This document shows, one piece after another, positions 27,653-36,927 of a stretch of 64,000 bases of DNA. A program made the translations under genes and the position numbers. The first letter of the stretch is position 1; the number at the start of each line of letters is the position of its first letter. The stretch comes from Bacteroidota bacterium (GTDB lineage Bacteria > Bacteroidota > Bacteroidia > B-17B0 > Aurantibacillaceae), in contig CAUJCR010000002.1 in assembly GCA_963169355.1 (NCBI GenBank), forward strand, positions 124,001 through 188,000, read 5' to 3'. Under the pieces are notes generated by a model. It was not told the DNA's origin and made no database searches. It was given only the letters and a program-made list of their open reading frames with translations.

Positions 27653-29470
27653 TTAATTTATCACATCGCCTCTTAGCTCTCTAAAACGTTTACGAGCTTC
27701 TACTACATAAATGCTTCCTGGATATTTAGTTAACACATCTTGGTATAATTGCTGAGCTTTGGCTTTATCGTTTAAATGCTTATCATACAATTCGGCTTCG
27801 TTAAACAGAGCATCGTCGCCATACAAATCATTAGGATAAAACTCCAAAATATTCTCATACATTTTAGCAGCATCTGCATAACGATGTGTTTTCTTAAAAA
27901 TATCTGCCTTCTTAAAATAAATATCATCGCCCAAGGTGTGCTCTGTAAACATACTATTTATGCTATCTAACTTACTAATTGCCCTGTCGTATTGGTGTTG
28001 TAGTATCAGTAACTCCGCCGAAGCAACCATACTAAGTGGTGCCGAATTCGTATCAATACCTATGGCGTCTGAAATAACTATTGATAAATCTAAGGCATCG
28101 TTTGCAATGGTTTTACTTGTAGCGCCCTTTAGCACATCGCACTGTGTTTTAGCCCATTTAAAATCTGAAGCGTAATAGCTAAGTTTGGCATTTTTAAACT
28201 TAGCTAATTGCCCTATGGTTTCATATTTAAAATCTTTATCTACTTGCATGTATAGTAATGAAGCGTCCCAAATATTGCCCAATAATAAATTCATATCAGC
28301 CAAATCAATCTTAAGCTCAGCCATATTTTCTCTATTAAATTTATATTGTGCAATAATATCTTCTAATGATTGAATGGCTTGTTGCGACTGATTCATATAA
28401 TAAGCTTGGAGTGTAGCCGATTTTTTAATTAAAGGCAAAGTCATATTACTAATTCCAAATTGAGTAATGCAATTCTGCATATCAGAAAACAGTTTATTAA
28501 TATCTTCAATTAATGGCTTGGGTTGCGAAGTAATTTGTTCATATTTAGCATTTAATCGTTCAATAGAAGCAATATCATAATATGGATTGTCTTTACCTTT
28601 ACTTAATACATATTGAAAACATTTCTCCGCTACATCATAACGATCATTACTAACACATAACTTGGCTAATTCCATCAGTCTGGTGCCATCTTCTTTTTGT
28701 CGCTTATCAAGTGCTTTGTTTTGAATAAACGAAGCATCAAAATCTTTTTGTTGGTTTAATAAAAAAATTAAAAACTCCGAAAAAATAATCTTATCAGGTT
28801 TTTGTTGAATCCGTTTTTGAAGCTCTTGTTTTAAGATGGGGTTATTGAGTCGTCCATTAGTTTCGTCATACCCAAAAGATTGTTGTAAATTAGCTTGTGC
28901 TGTGTATAGTTCGCTTTCTCTAAAATCAATGGCATCTAAATATTCATTAACCATCGCTTTTAAATCGCCTTTCTTTTTATATAAATCGGCTAGTTCATAA
29001 AAGTAGGGGTAGTTAGGCGAATTGGCTCTGCCCTTTTTATAGGTTTCAATAGCGTAGTCATACAAGCCTTCTGCCTCAAAACTATGTGCTAAAGAAAATA
29101 AAGAATTTTGTACAGGTATTACTTCTTTAATAGCCTTTTTATATTGTTCTTCTTCTTTTTTAAAATCGCCCTGCAACTTATAGATATTACCTAGTTTTAC
29201 ATATAAATAAGCATTAGATGTATTTCGTTTAAGTTGTTTCTTAACTACTTTTTCGGCGGTTTTATAATCTTTTAATTCAGTTAAACATTTAAAGTAATAT
29301 GTAAAGTAGGCATCGGGTTGTTTATCAAATAATCGCTCATAATAGGTTACAGCTTTATCATATTGCTTTTGCTCATAAAATTGAAAGGCTAATTGATCAT
29401 CTGTGTTTTTTTGAGCATAGGTATTACCTAACACAAAAAACACAAGAAATACAAAAAGCCAAGTTCTCAT
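27653..29470 (-). CDS. large exported tetratricopeptide-repeat protein
   Basis: The 605-residue protein has a signal peptide (residues 1-19, ending T-Y-A-Q) and then TPR helices along most of its length. The clearest lie at about 25-190 (A-F-Q-F-Y-E-Q-K-Q-Y-D-K-A-V-T-Y-Y) and at the C-terminus (about 500-600), where the spacing resembles outer-membrane tol-pal-like TPRs (L-Y-D-K-H-L-N-D-K-A-K). Such proteins are scaffolds. The gene follows a lipoprotein gene after three bases, so the two probably work together at the envelope. Confidence 0.85.
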   Translation of the reverse strand: MRTWLFVFLVFFVLGNTYAQKNTDDQLAFQFYEQKQYDKAVTYYERLFDKQPDAYFTYYFKCLTELKDYKTAEKVVKKQLKRNTSNAYLYVKLGNIYKLQGDFKKEEEQYKKAIKEVIPVQNSLFSLAHSFEAEGLYDYAIETYKKGRANSPNYPYFYELADLYKKKGDLKAMVNEYLDAIDFRESELYTAQANLQQSFGYDETNGRLNNPILKQELQKRIQQKPDKIIFSEFLIFLLNQQKDFDASFIQNKALDKRQKEDGTRLMELAKLCVSNDRYDVAEKCFQYVLSKGKDNPYYDIASIERLNAKYEQITSQPKPLIEDINKLFSDMQNCITQFGISNMTLPLIKKSATLQAYYMNQSQQAIQSLEDIIAQYKFNRENMAELKIDLADMNLLLGNIWDASLLYMQVDKDFKYETIGQLAKFKNAKLSYYASDFKWAKTQCDVLKGATSKTIANDALDLSIVISDAIGIDTNSAPLSMVASAELLILQHQYDRAISKLDSINSMFTEHTLGDDIYFKKADIFKKTHRYADAAKMYENILEFYPNDLYGDDALFNEAELYDKHLNDKAKAQQLYQDVLTKYPGSIYVVEARKRFRELRGDVIN

Positions 29471-29473
29471 TAT

Positions 29474-30049
29474 TTATGAATTAGTAGTAATTAATTGAGG
29501 TAATGCACCCGCATTTAATTTTTTAATAATTGATTCGTAAGCAGGTAAATACTGATTATATAATTCAATATGCTTGCGCATATTATCGGTATTTGTTTTA
29601 AGAACTTCTATTGCCTGAAAGGCATTCGTTTTTTCTTCGTTAATATAACTTACAGCCTCCGTATGATTAACGCTTCCGTTTTTTAAATCATTCGTTAAAG
29701 TTTGAAGCTGATGAATAGATTGTTGCGCTCGCTGTATCCAATTTGAACGATACTTCACATACGTATCAAATCCAGATTTTAAAGATTGAAACTGTTGTAT
29801 TTGTTCTGCATCCTGTTTTGAGATAGTATCTTTTAAATGAGTTTCTAAAAAATGCAAATAGGTGCTTTGCTTATGTTGCGCATTATAACAAGTAGCGCTA
29901 TCAATAGTTTTAAAATTAACTAATGCTTGTTGTATTACAATTTTTAAACTATCTAATTCTTTAATTGGTTCATCATAAATCGGTTTTGTTTGACAAGAAA
30001 ATAAAACTAAACCTCCAATAAAACTAACTAATAAAGTAAGTGTTTTCAT
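29474..30049 (-). CDS. predicted lipoprotein, helical
   Basis: The 191-residue protein has a lipoprotein signal (hydrophobic residues 5-17, then F-S-C; Cys19 is the likely lipid site). The rest is mostly charged and Gln-rich helix, which suggests a coiled-coil or helical bundle facing the periplasm. No family is recognised. It begins the transcript that continues into the TPR gene and is divergent from the permease gene, with 70 bases between starts. Confidence 0.65.
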   Translation of the reverse strand: MKTLTLLVSFIGGLVLFSCQTKPIYDEPIKELDSLKIVIQQALVNFKTIDSATCYNAQHKQSTYLHFLETHLKDTISKQDAEQIQQFQSLKSGFDTYVKYRSNWIQRAQQSIHQLQTLTNDLKNGSVNHTEAVSYINEEKTNAFQAIEVLKTNTDNMRKHIELYNQYLPAYESIIKKLNAGALPQLITTNS

Positions 30050-30056
30050 ACCTTAC

Positions 30057-30064
30057 CAAATTTA
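30057..30064 (-). promoter_or_regulatory. -7 box of the lipoprotein-TPR operon
   Basis: On the minus strand this reads TAAATTTG, a full match to TAnnTTTG, seven bases before the ATG. The transcript would have almost no leader. A divergent -7-like box (TATCTTTA, plus strand, 30108-30115) ends four bases before the permease ATG. Confidence 0.4.
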
Positions 30065-30119
30065 GGTTTTTATTAGATAATAAAAATAAAATATATCCTA
30101 AAAAATATATCTTTACGTA

Positions 30120-31364
30120 ATGTTTTTACTTCTATTAAAAGAAAGTATCTTATTTGCTTGGCAGGCTTTGGTTTCCAACAAGCTCCGCACTTTTCTTAGT
30201 TTGCTAGGCATTACCATTGGTATTTTTGCCATTATCACCGTATTTACCGTAGTAGATAGCCTTGAACGAAATATCAGAAGCAGTGTTCAAAGTCTTGGCG
30301 AGGACGTGGTATTTATAATGAAATGGCCTTGGACATTTGGCCCCGACTATCCTTGGTGGAAATACATGAGTCGCCCCGTACCCGAATTTAATGAAGTGTC
30401 GGAAATCATGCAACGCACCAAAAGTATTGAAGCAATTGGGTTTAAAGTTAGCAGTCGTAAAATAGTAAAACACAGAAATAACATTATAGAAAACGCCAAC
30501 TTATCTGGTTGGTCGTATGGTTTTGATAAAGTAAAATCGTTTGATTTATCTGATGGTCGATATTTCACTGAGTCAGAAGCTAATAATGGTTATCACGTGT
30601 GTTTAATTGGTGATGCGATTGTTCAGGCATTATTTCCATATAATGAATATCCTATTGGGAAAACGATAAAGATAGCTGGAAAAAACTGTAAGGTAATAGG
30701 CATATTTAAAAAGGAAGGAGAAAGCATGTTAGGAAGTAGTATGGATAATCAAGTGGTAATTCCTTATCACTTTGCTCGCTTATTTATAGATGTACGTTCA
30801 GAAAATAGCGAACCACTCATTGCTGTAAAAGCAAAAAACGGTATAATCAATGAACAACTAAAGGACGAACTTACTGGTATAATGCGTTCCGTTAGAGGCT
30901 TAAAACCAATGGCCGACGACAACTTTGCATTAAATGAAACTAATTTATTAAGCAAAAATTTTGATAGCCTATTTGATATTGTGGGTATTGCAGGAGCCAT
31001 CATTGGTGGTTTTTCTATACTAGTAGGCGGTTTTGGCATTGCTAATATTATGTTTGTGTCTGTTCGTGAGCGCACCAATTTAATTGGAATTCAAAAATCA
31101 TTAGGAGCCAAAAATTATTTTATCCTTACTCAGTTTTTATTTGAAGCCGTTTTTCTTTCACTTATTGGTGGCATTATAGGTCTTTTGCTCATTTATTTAC
31201 TTACGTTAGTTTTAGGTGGTGTAATAGACATGGAAATTACTTTAACACGCTCGAATATTATTTTAGGACTAACCGTAAGTGTTTTAATTGGTGTAATAAG
31301 CGGATTTATTCCGGCTTATGGCGCCTCACAACTTGATCCAGTAGAAGCAATAAGAACAAATTAA
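30120..31364 (+). CDS. MacB/FtsX-type ABC transporter permease
   Basis: The 414-residue protein has the layout of MacB-like permeases. An N-terminal helix (about 18-42) carries the L-R-T-F-L-S-L-L-G-I-T-I-G-I motif, a large periplasmic domain follows (about 45-270), then three helices form the FtsX domain (about 280-305, 330-360 and 375-400). The end is L-D-P-V-E-A-I-R. It is probably an efflux or lipoprotein-type mechanotransmission permease. No ATPase gene is adjacent, so it must use one encoded elsewhere. A small membrane protein follows after one base. Confidence 0.88.
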   Translation: MFLLLLKESILFAWQALVSNKLRTFLSLLGITIGIFAIITVFTVVDSLERNIRSSVQSLGEDVVFIMKWPWTFGPDYPWWKYMSRPVPEFNEVSEIMQRTKSIEAIGFKVSSRKIVKHRNNIIENANLSGWSYGFDKVKSFDLSDGRYFTESEANNGYHVCLIGDAIVQALFPYNEYPIGKTIKIAGKNCKVIGIFKKEGESMLGSSMDNQVVIPYHFARLFIDVRSENSEPLIAVKAKNGIINEQLKDELTGIMRSVRGLKPMADDNFALNETNLLSKNFDSLFDIVGIAGAIIGGFSILVGGFGIANIMFVSVRERTNLIGIQKSLGAKNYFILTQFLFEAVFLSLIGGIIGLLLIYLLTLVLGGVIDMEITLTRSNIILGLTVSVLIGVISGFIPAYGASQLDPVEAIRTN

Positions 31365-31365
31365 T

Positions 31366-31713
31366 ATGGCTATTGTCAAACGTCCGAAATCTATTTCTGC
31401 TATATGTGTTATTGCAATAATTTTGGTATTACTTGCTTTTCCTATGTTATTTACGCCATCTATTAAACGCATGGGCGATTTTATACCGATGATACTAGGG
31501 ATTATTATTACACTTCAGTTTGTATCACTCATTGGAATATGGCACATGAAACGCTGGGGTGTTCAATTATTCGTTATTATGTTTTTTACTCGTATGATAA
31601 CTTTTATGTTTCTTGAGTTATACACGTTCCAGTTTTACTTTAATATCTTTTACTCTATTATTTTTCTAGTTTTCTTTTTCATTCATTATAAAGAGATGGA
31701 TTCAAATCTTTAA
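31366..31713 (+). CDS. small four-helix membrane protein
   Basis: The 115-residue protein is almost wholly hydrophobic, with about three or four helices (12-30, 36-55, 62-80 and 84-105) and a short basic N-terminus. The family is not recognised. It starts one base after the permease stop and is certainly co-transcribed with it. Confidence 0.6.
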   Translation: MAIVKRPKSISAICVIAIILVLLAFPMLFTPSIKRMGDFIPMILGIIITLQFVSLIGIWHMKRWGVQLFVIMFFTRMITFMFLELYTFQFYFNIFYSIIFLVFFFIHYKEMDSNL

Positions 31714-31807
31714 TATAACACACTGTTTCTTAATGGTTAAAACATCAATTAGCTAGTGTTATCTTAAAAGAATAGTTATTATTAAGTAATAAGCGCTCTC
31801 AAAGTCT

Positions 31808-31830
31808 AAAAAAGGAGGAAATCCTCTTTT
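31808..31830. terminator. weak hairpin between the permease operon and recQ
   Basis: AAAAGGAGGA and TCCTCTTTT pair with one bulged G around a two-base loop. A-run and T-run ends would allow weak termination in either direction. It lies about 95 bases after the last permease-operon stop. Confidence 0.35.
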
Positions 31831-31899
31831 GCCATTCCACCGATTCATCGCACTATTCTGTTAATTTGTCTGAAAATGCTATTTAATCGTCAAATAATT

Positions 31900-31931
31900 T
31901 TGTTTTATTCAAAAATTTAGTTATATCTTTA
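31900..31931 (+). promoter_or_regulatory. candidate promoter of recQ
   Basis: TTG (31900-31902), 21 bases and TATCTTTA (31924-31931) fit the Bacteroidota promoter except for the last base of the -7 box. The leader would be about 55 bases. Confidence 0.35.
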
Positions 31932-31989
31932 TAGTAGCAATTTTGAATTTCATTCACTCATTCAAACATACATTTTAATCAATAAAACC

Positions 31990-34197
31990 ATGATTACAGA
32001 AGTTGAAACACACAATTTACAAGAAACGCTAAAAGAGTTTTTTGGATTTGATGGATTTAAAGGAAACCAAGAAGCAATTATTAATAGCATATTAAATAGG
32101 CAAGATACTTTTGTGATTATGCCAACTGGTGGTGGTAAATCATTATGTTACCAATTACCTGCTATTATGAGCGAAGGAACAGCCATTATTGTTTCTCCGC
32201 TTATTGCCTTAATGAAAAATCAGGTGGATGCTATTCGTGGTTTTAGCAATGAATCAGGTATTGCACATTTTTTAAATTCTTCGTTAAATAAGTCAGAAAT
32301 AAATACAGTTAAAAATGATGTTTTATCTGGCAAAACTAAATTATTATATGTAGCGCCTGAAACTCTAAATAAGGAAGATAATATTGAGTTCTTTTCAGAA
32401 TTTCCTATTTCGTTTTTTGCCATTGACGAGGCGCATTGTATTTCAGAGTGGGGGCATGATTTCCGCCCAGAATATCGCCGCTTACGCCCTATTATTGATA
32501 AGTTAGGCTCGGTGCCAGTAATGGCATTAACCGCAACAGCAACTCCTAAAGTTCAACAAGATATTCAAAAGAACTTAGGGATGATGAAAGCAAATGTATT
32601 TAAATCTTCGTTTAACCGCGAGAATTTATATTACGAGGTAAGAGCAAAAAAAGATGTAGTTAAAGAAATTATTAAATATGCTAAGCAAAATCCTGGAAAA
32701 TCAGGTATTGTATATTGCTTAAGTCGTAAAAAGGTAGAAGAAGTAGCGCAAGCATTATTAGTAAACGGAATAAAAGCAGCAGCTTACCATGCAGGATTAG
32801 ATGCTAAGGAACGTGCTAAAACTCAAGATGGCTTTTTAATGGAAGAAATTGATGTGATTGTAGCCACTATTGCATTTGGTATGGGAATTGACAAGCCAGA
32901 TGTGCGTTATGTTATACATCATGATATTCCAAAATCATTAGAAGGCTACTATCAAGAAACAGGTCGTGCGGGGCGAGATGGCGGAGAAGGAAATTGTATT
33001 ACATTTTATAGCTATGATGACATCGTTAAGCTAGAAAAATTTATGAAAGACAAACCTGTAAACGAACAAGAGATAGGTAAGCAAATGCTATCTGAAACTG
33101 CTTCATTTGCCGAAACATCATCTTGTCGCCGTAAGTTTATCTTACACTATTTTGGAGAAACTTTTGATGAAGCAAAGTGTGGCGAAATGTGTGATAATTG
33201 CCGTCATCCTAAACAACGCTTTGAAGCACAAGACGATTTATTGTTAGCACTTAAAGCTGTAAAAGAAAGTAAAGAAAAACATAAAGTAAAAGACATTATC
33301 AATATATTAATGGGTACGCTTACCGCAACTGGAAAGTCTTACAAACATAACGAACTGAAAACTTGGGGTGAAGGCGTAGATCATGACAAAGATGATAAAT
33401 TTTGGAATGCCGTTATGCGTCAGGCTTTGGTATATGGATTTATGTCAAAAGACATTGAATCGTACGGCTTAGTAAAAATAACCGACAAGGGCAAAGAGTT
33501 TTTGAAAAAACCAGTTAGTATTAAATTTACTAGAGACAACGATTTTAGTAATACTGATGAAGATAGCGACGATGTAATTGTTGCAGGAAAAGGCGCGCAC
33601 AGTGCTGATGAGGTGTTGTATGGTATGCTAAAAGACTTAACCAAAAAAACAGCCAAACAAAACAACTTGCCTCCTTATGTTATTTTTCAAGAAACATCAC
33701 TTGAAGAAATGGCCACTAATTATCCAATCACTATGGATGAGTTGGCAAAAATTACAGGTGTAGGAGCAGGTAAAGCAGCAAAATATGGCAAACCGTTCTT
33801 AGCGCTTATCAAAAAACACGTAGAAGAAAATGAGATTGAACGCCCGAGTGATATGGTTATTAAATCGGTAGTTAATAAATCAGGTTTAAAAGTGTTTATC
33901 ATTCAAAACACCGATAGAAAAGTGAGTTTGGAGGATATGGCAAAAAACAAAAACATAAAAATGGATGATTTATTAACTGAGCTTGAAAGTATTGTGTCCT
34001 CTGGAACTAAAATAAACATCAACTATTATATAGACCAAGTAATTGACGAAGACAAACGTGAAGATATTTTAGAGTGCCTTCGTGAAACAGAAACAGATGA
34101 CTTAAAAGCTGTACTTAAAGAACTTGGAGAAGATGAATATAGTGAAGAAGAGGTGCGATTAATGCGTATTAAATTTATTAGTGAATTTGGTAACTAA
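31990..34197 (+). CDS. recQ: ATP-dependent DNA helicase RecQ
   Basis: RecQ unwinds DNA 3' to 5' in recombination and fork repair. The 735 residues show G-G-G-K-S-L-C-Y-Q-L-P (Walker A), D-E-A-H-C-I-S-E-W-G-H-D-F-R-P-E-Y (motif II and aromatic loop), and the helicase C-terminal motif E-T-G-R-A-G-R-D-G. The RQC zinc site is at about 380-405 (C-R-R-K, then C-G-E-M-C-D-N-C). An HRDC domain lies at about 565-620. A further C-terminal region of about 110 residues holds a winged-helix-like segment, as in other Bacteroidota RecQ proteins. It is a single-gene unit, convergent with the nor cluster. Confidence 0.96.
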   Translation: MITEVETHNLQETLKEFFGFDGFKGNQEAIINSILNRQDTFVIMPTGGGKSLCYQLPAIMSEGTAIIVSPLIALMKNQVDAIRGFSNESGIAHFLNSSLNKSEINTVKNDVLSGKTKLLYVAPETLNKEDNIEFFSEFPISFFAIDEAHCISEWGHDFRPEYRRLRPIIDKLGSVPVMALTATATPKVQQDIQKNLGMMKANVFKSSFNRENLYYEVRAKKDVVKEIIKYAKQNPGKSGIVYCLSRKKVEEVAQALLVNGIKAAAYHAGLDAKERAKTQDGFLMEEIDVIVATIAFGMGIDKPDVRYVIHHDIPKSLEGYYQETGRAGRDGGEGNCITFYSYDDIVKLEKFMKDKPVNEQEIGKQMLSETASFAETSSCRRKFILHYFGETFDEAKCGEMCDNCRHPKQRFEAQDDLLLALKAVKESKEKHKVKDIINILMGTLTATGKSYKHNELKTWGEGVDHDKDDKFWNAVMRQALVYGFMSKDIESYGLVKITDKGKEFLKKPVSIKFTRDNDFSNTDEDSDDVIVAGKGAHSADEVLYGMLKDLTKKTAKQNNLPPYVIFQETSLEEMATNYPITMDELAKITGVGAGKAAKYGKPFLALIKKHVEENEIERPSDMVIKSVVNKSGLKVFIIQNTDRKVSLEDMAKNKNIKMDDLLTELESIVSSGTKININYYIDQVIDEDKREDILECLRETETDDLKAVLKELGEDEYSEEEVRLMRIKFISEFGN

Positions 34198-34267
34198 TTT
34201 GCTACTGTAATTTACCGCCATCTAGCTATTAGCTAAATAATCATTTTATAGTTAGCCTATTTCTTGC

Positions 34268-34519
34268 CTAAGATTTTAATACAAAGGCCGAAACTATTAT
34301 TATACCTATTAGAAATAGTAAACTAAGCCGCCAAAATAAATGGGCTTTTTTAAGTTCCATAAAATACATAGCAACCATCATGATTTTAATAAATGAGATG
34401 AACATAATCAGCCCTTCTGAATGAGTAATCACATTGCTTAAATACAGAAAAACACTTGTAAGTGTTAGTAAAACCAAAAAAACAAGTATGCTATTAAGTC
34501 CTCTTATAAACATTATCAT
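34268..34519 (-). CDS. small cytochrome-oxidase subunit IV-like membrane protein (NorF-like)
   Basis: The 83-residue protein has three hydrophobic helices (about 8-28, 33-53 and 60-80) and the motif M-M-V-A-M-Y-F-M-E-L-K, typical of the prokaryotic cytochrome c oxidase subunit IV family. In nor clusters a protein of this kind (NorF) goes with the subunit III-like NorE and supports full reductase activity. It is the last gene, 17 bases after norE. Two Mets (1 and 3) are possible starts. Confidence 0.75.
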   Translation of the reverse strand: MIMFIRGLNSILVFLVLLTLTSVFLYLSNVITHSEGLIMFISFIKIMMVAMYFMELKKAHLFWRLSLLFLIGIIIVSAFVLKS

Positions 34520-34536
34520 TAAGCTTTAATTTACTT

Positions 34537-35127
34537 TTAGTTCATCAAATAAAGTATTGGGAAAATAAGTAGCCAAATTAAATCGCACATGTGCCAAAAT
34601 GCACCAGAAGCTTCGATATTATCCAATATTATTTGATTAGATTTTTTGACACTGTAATAAGTAAGCAACAGAATAACCAAGCCCACTAAAACATGCACTA
34701 AATGAAAGAGGGTTAAAAACCAATAGTATGAATAGAAAGTATTTGTATCAATAAAAATTCCTTGCTGTATTTTTTGAAAATACTCCACACATTTAAAGAC
34801 AATAAATAACAAACCTAAAACCATAGTAATCACAATACTAAACTTAAATTTCACAAGGTCTTCTCGTTTAACGTCTTGTATTGCTTTAGCCATAAAATAA
34901 CCACTCAGCAATAACAACACCGTATTAGTTGTGCCTATAAAAAGGTTAAGTTGATTAGAAGATTGTTTAAAGACTTCTGTCTCAAGATTAGAAGATAGTG
35001 TAAATGCAACTATTGCCATTCCAAACGTAATCAGTTCAAGGAAAATAATTATCCAGATTAATATCCCACCAGGAGGATAATAAATGTGATTAATTTCGTT
35101 AGTTGTATTTATATTCTCCTTTGTCAT
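34537..35127 (-). CDS. norE: cytochrome c oxidase subunit III-like protein NorE
   Basis: The 196-residue protein has five helices and the subunit III signatures W-F-L-T-L-F-H-L-V-H-V and F-W-H-M-C-D-L-I-W. No subunit I or II of an oxidase is near, while norC, norB, norQ and norD are directly upstream. It is therefore best read as NorE, an accessory membrane protein of nitric oxide reductase. It starts nine bases after the norD stop. Confidence 0.85.
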   Translation of the reverse strand: MTKENINTTNEINHIYYPPGGILIWIIIFLELITFGMAIVAFTLSSNLETEVFKQSSNQLNLFIGTTNTVLLLLSGYFMAKAIQDVKREDLVKFKFSIVITMVLGLLFIVFKCVEYFQKIQQGIFIDTNTFYSYYWFLTLFHLVHVLVGLVILLLTYYSVKKSNQIILDNIEASGAFWHMCDLIWLLIFPILYLMN

Positions 35128-35136
35128 CTTCTTATT

Positions 35137-36906
35137 TTATGATATTCGTTTTATCTTATCATATAATTTCACTAATGATGTTAGCAGCTCCACAGGAGTA
35201 GTTAATATCTGAAAATGATTCTGCCCGAACATCTGAGGGAGATAGTACTTAGCTTGAGCCTCAATAGCAAGAGCGTAGGAATGAATTTGTTGTTGGTTTA
35301 ATTCTCGCAAGGCTTGCTTTACATCATTTATACCATACTTTCCTTCATATTTATCGTAATCATTGGGTTTCCCATCCGAAAGTAAAATCAACCATTTGTT
35401 TTTTGAACTACGGGCACTTAATTTTTTCCCAGCATGACGCAGCGCTGTTCCGATTCTAGTATAACCTTGTGGTTCTACTGCACCAATTCTTTGCTTAGAC
35501 ACTTCCCATTTATCATCAAAATCTTTTAAGGTAAGATAACTAGAATAATTTCGTGTTTTTGAATAAAAAGAATCTATACAAAAATCAATTTGAAATTCAT
35601 TTAATATTTCTCCAAATAAAATTGACACCTCCTTCTCCACATCAATTACTCTATTGTTTGCAACATATCCATCACTCGACAAGCTAACATCAAGTAAAAT
35701 TAAAATGGAAATATCTTTTTCTTTCTTACGATTAGAGATGTAAATATTTTCGGATGGAGTTCTTTTTGATTGAATATCCACATACATATCTGTAATAGCA
35801 TCTATATCAAACTCAAACCCCTGTGTCTGTTTTCTTTGTTGAAGGAATTTATTATTAACATTGGTAAGCATTTTTCTCAGCCCCATCAATGTTGTGTGAT
35901 GTTTTTTTAGAGTATTGTAGTAATAATCACTATCCGTTTTTATTTGTATCTTAGGGTATAATTTACAGAAATCTACTTTGTATGAAGATTTGCTACAATC
36001 CCATTCATCATATTTAATAAACAGCCCATCTTCATCACGTTCGGCACTTTCCGAAACATTTGTGTTCTCAATAAATTCAGCTTGATAGATAGAGTGTGTA
36101 TCATTGTCCACCCTAACTGTATATTTCATATTCAATTCTTCGAGTGCATCACTATGCTCTTCTAACTCATCTTCGCCATCAAAGTCTCTCCAAGTTCCAT
36201 CAAACTCCTCTGCGGTTTCTACCTTTTCAAAACTATGCAACAGCACAAAATCTTCTTGCTGTTTTTTATCTACTTCCACTGTTTTAACCTCTTCAACTCC
36301 ATTCGCTTTCAAAACAGTCTGTGGTTTTAATTCGTTTTTAGTTTTTATCTTATTTGAAAATTGATTTAAAAGTGTTGAAGTTTCTTTTTCATCATTTATC
36401 ATCCATTTACCGTATAACCACGAATAATCAACTGATGAATTAGATGTAGAAATGCTTTCAAAATGTTTTTTTAATAGCCAATAAATCTCCTCAATAAACT
36501 TAAACTCTTTAAATAATCTATCAAGTACCTGTTGAGAGGTTCTATAAGCTTCCTGTTGAGACAGCTCATTTGTATAATCCTTTTTAACATGCCAATTAAG
36601 ATTCAATTCTTTTTGAATACTTAAATAAAGTACTCTAAAGTAATAGAAGGCTTTGTTCTGTTCTTTTGATGCAAGACGCGAAAATGAAATTGGTAGAAAA
36701 AAGGAATTGTTTTTGTAACCTCCCTCTCTTTCAGAAGGATAAATATCAATTGCTTTTCCAGTTACTGCTCTAGCAATAATGATAAGTTGAGGTTTTATTT
36801 CGGCTAATGTTACCGTTCTATCAACAACATATTCATTAGCTTTTCGTTTTGCTTTGAAATACTTTACAACTTTTCCATAAATATATTCATCTAACTCCAA
36901 GCCCAT
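35137..36906 (-). CDS. norD: NorD-like von Willebrand factor A protein
   Basis: The 589-residue protein has a long charged N-terminal region, a central acidic stretch (residues about 235-265) and a C-terminal VWA domain. The metal-ion site is visible as L-D-V-S-L-S-S-D-G and the later S-D-G-K-P-N-D-Y. NorD works with the AAA+ protein NorQ to insert or activate the non-heme iron of NorB. It follows norQ after 21 bases. Family and context both support the call. Confidence 0.9.
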   Translation of the reverse strand: MGLELDEYIYGKVVKYFKAKRKANEYVVDRTVTLAEIKPQLIIIARAVTGKAIDIYPSEREGGYKNNSFFLPISFSRLASKEQNKAFYYFRVLYLSIQKELNLNWHVKKDYTNELSQQEAYRTSQQVLDRLFKEFKFIEEIYWLLKKHFESISTSNSSVDYSWLYGKWMINDEKETSTLLNQFSNKIKTKNELKPQTVLKANGVEEVKTVEVDKKQQEDFVLLHSFEKVETAEEFDGTWRDFDGEDELEEHSDALEELNMKYTVRVDNDTHSIYQAEFIENTNVSESAERDEDGLFIKYDEWDCSKSSYKVDFCKLYPKIQIKTDSDYYYNTLKKHHTTLMGLRKMLTNVNNKFLQQRKQTQGFEFDIDAITDMYVDIQSKRTPSENIYISNRKKEKDISILILLDVSLSSDGYVANNRVIDVEKEVSILFGEILNEFQIDFCIDSFYSKTRNYSSYLTLKDFDDKWEVSKQRIGAVEPQGYTRIGTALRHAGKKLSARSSKNKWLILLSDGKPNDYDKYEGKYGINDVKQALRELNQQQIHSYALAIEAQAKYYLPQMFGQNHFQILTTPVELLTSLVKLYDKIKRIS

Positions 36907-36927
36907 CTTTAAACATAATTATAGACA

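Noticed and set aside
34198-34267. Terminator between recQ and the nor cluster
   Set aside because: GCTAA/TTAGC arms pair weakly with a mismatch and there is no T-tract; too weak to call.
34268-35127. Subunits of an aa3-type cytochrome oxidase
   Set aside because: No subunit I or II is near; norC, norB, norQ and norD are, so NorE and NorF-like is the better reading.
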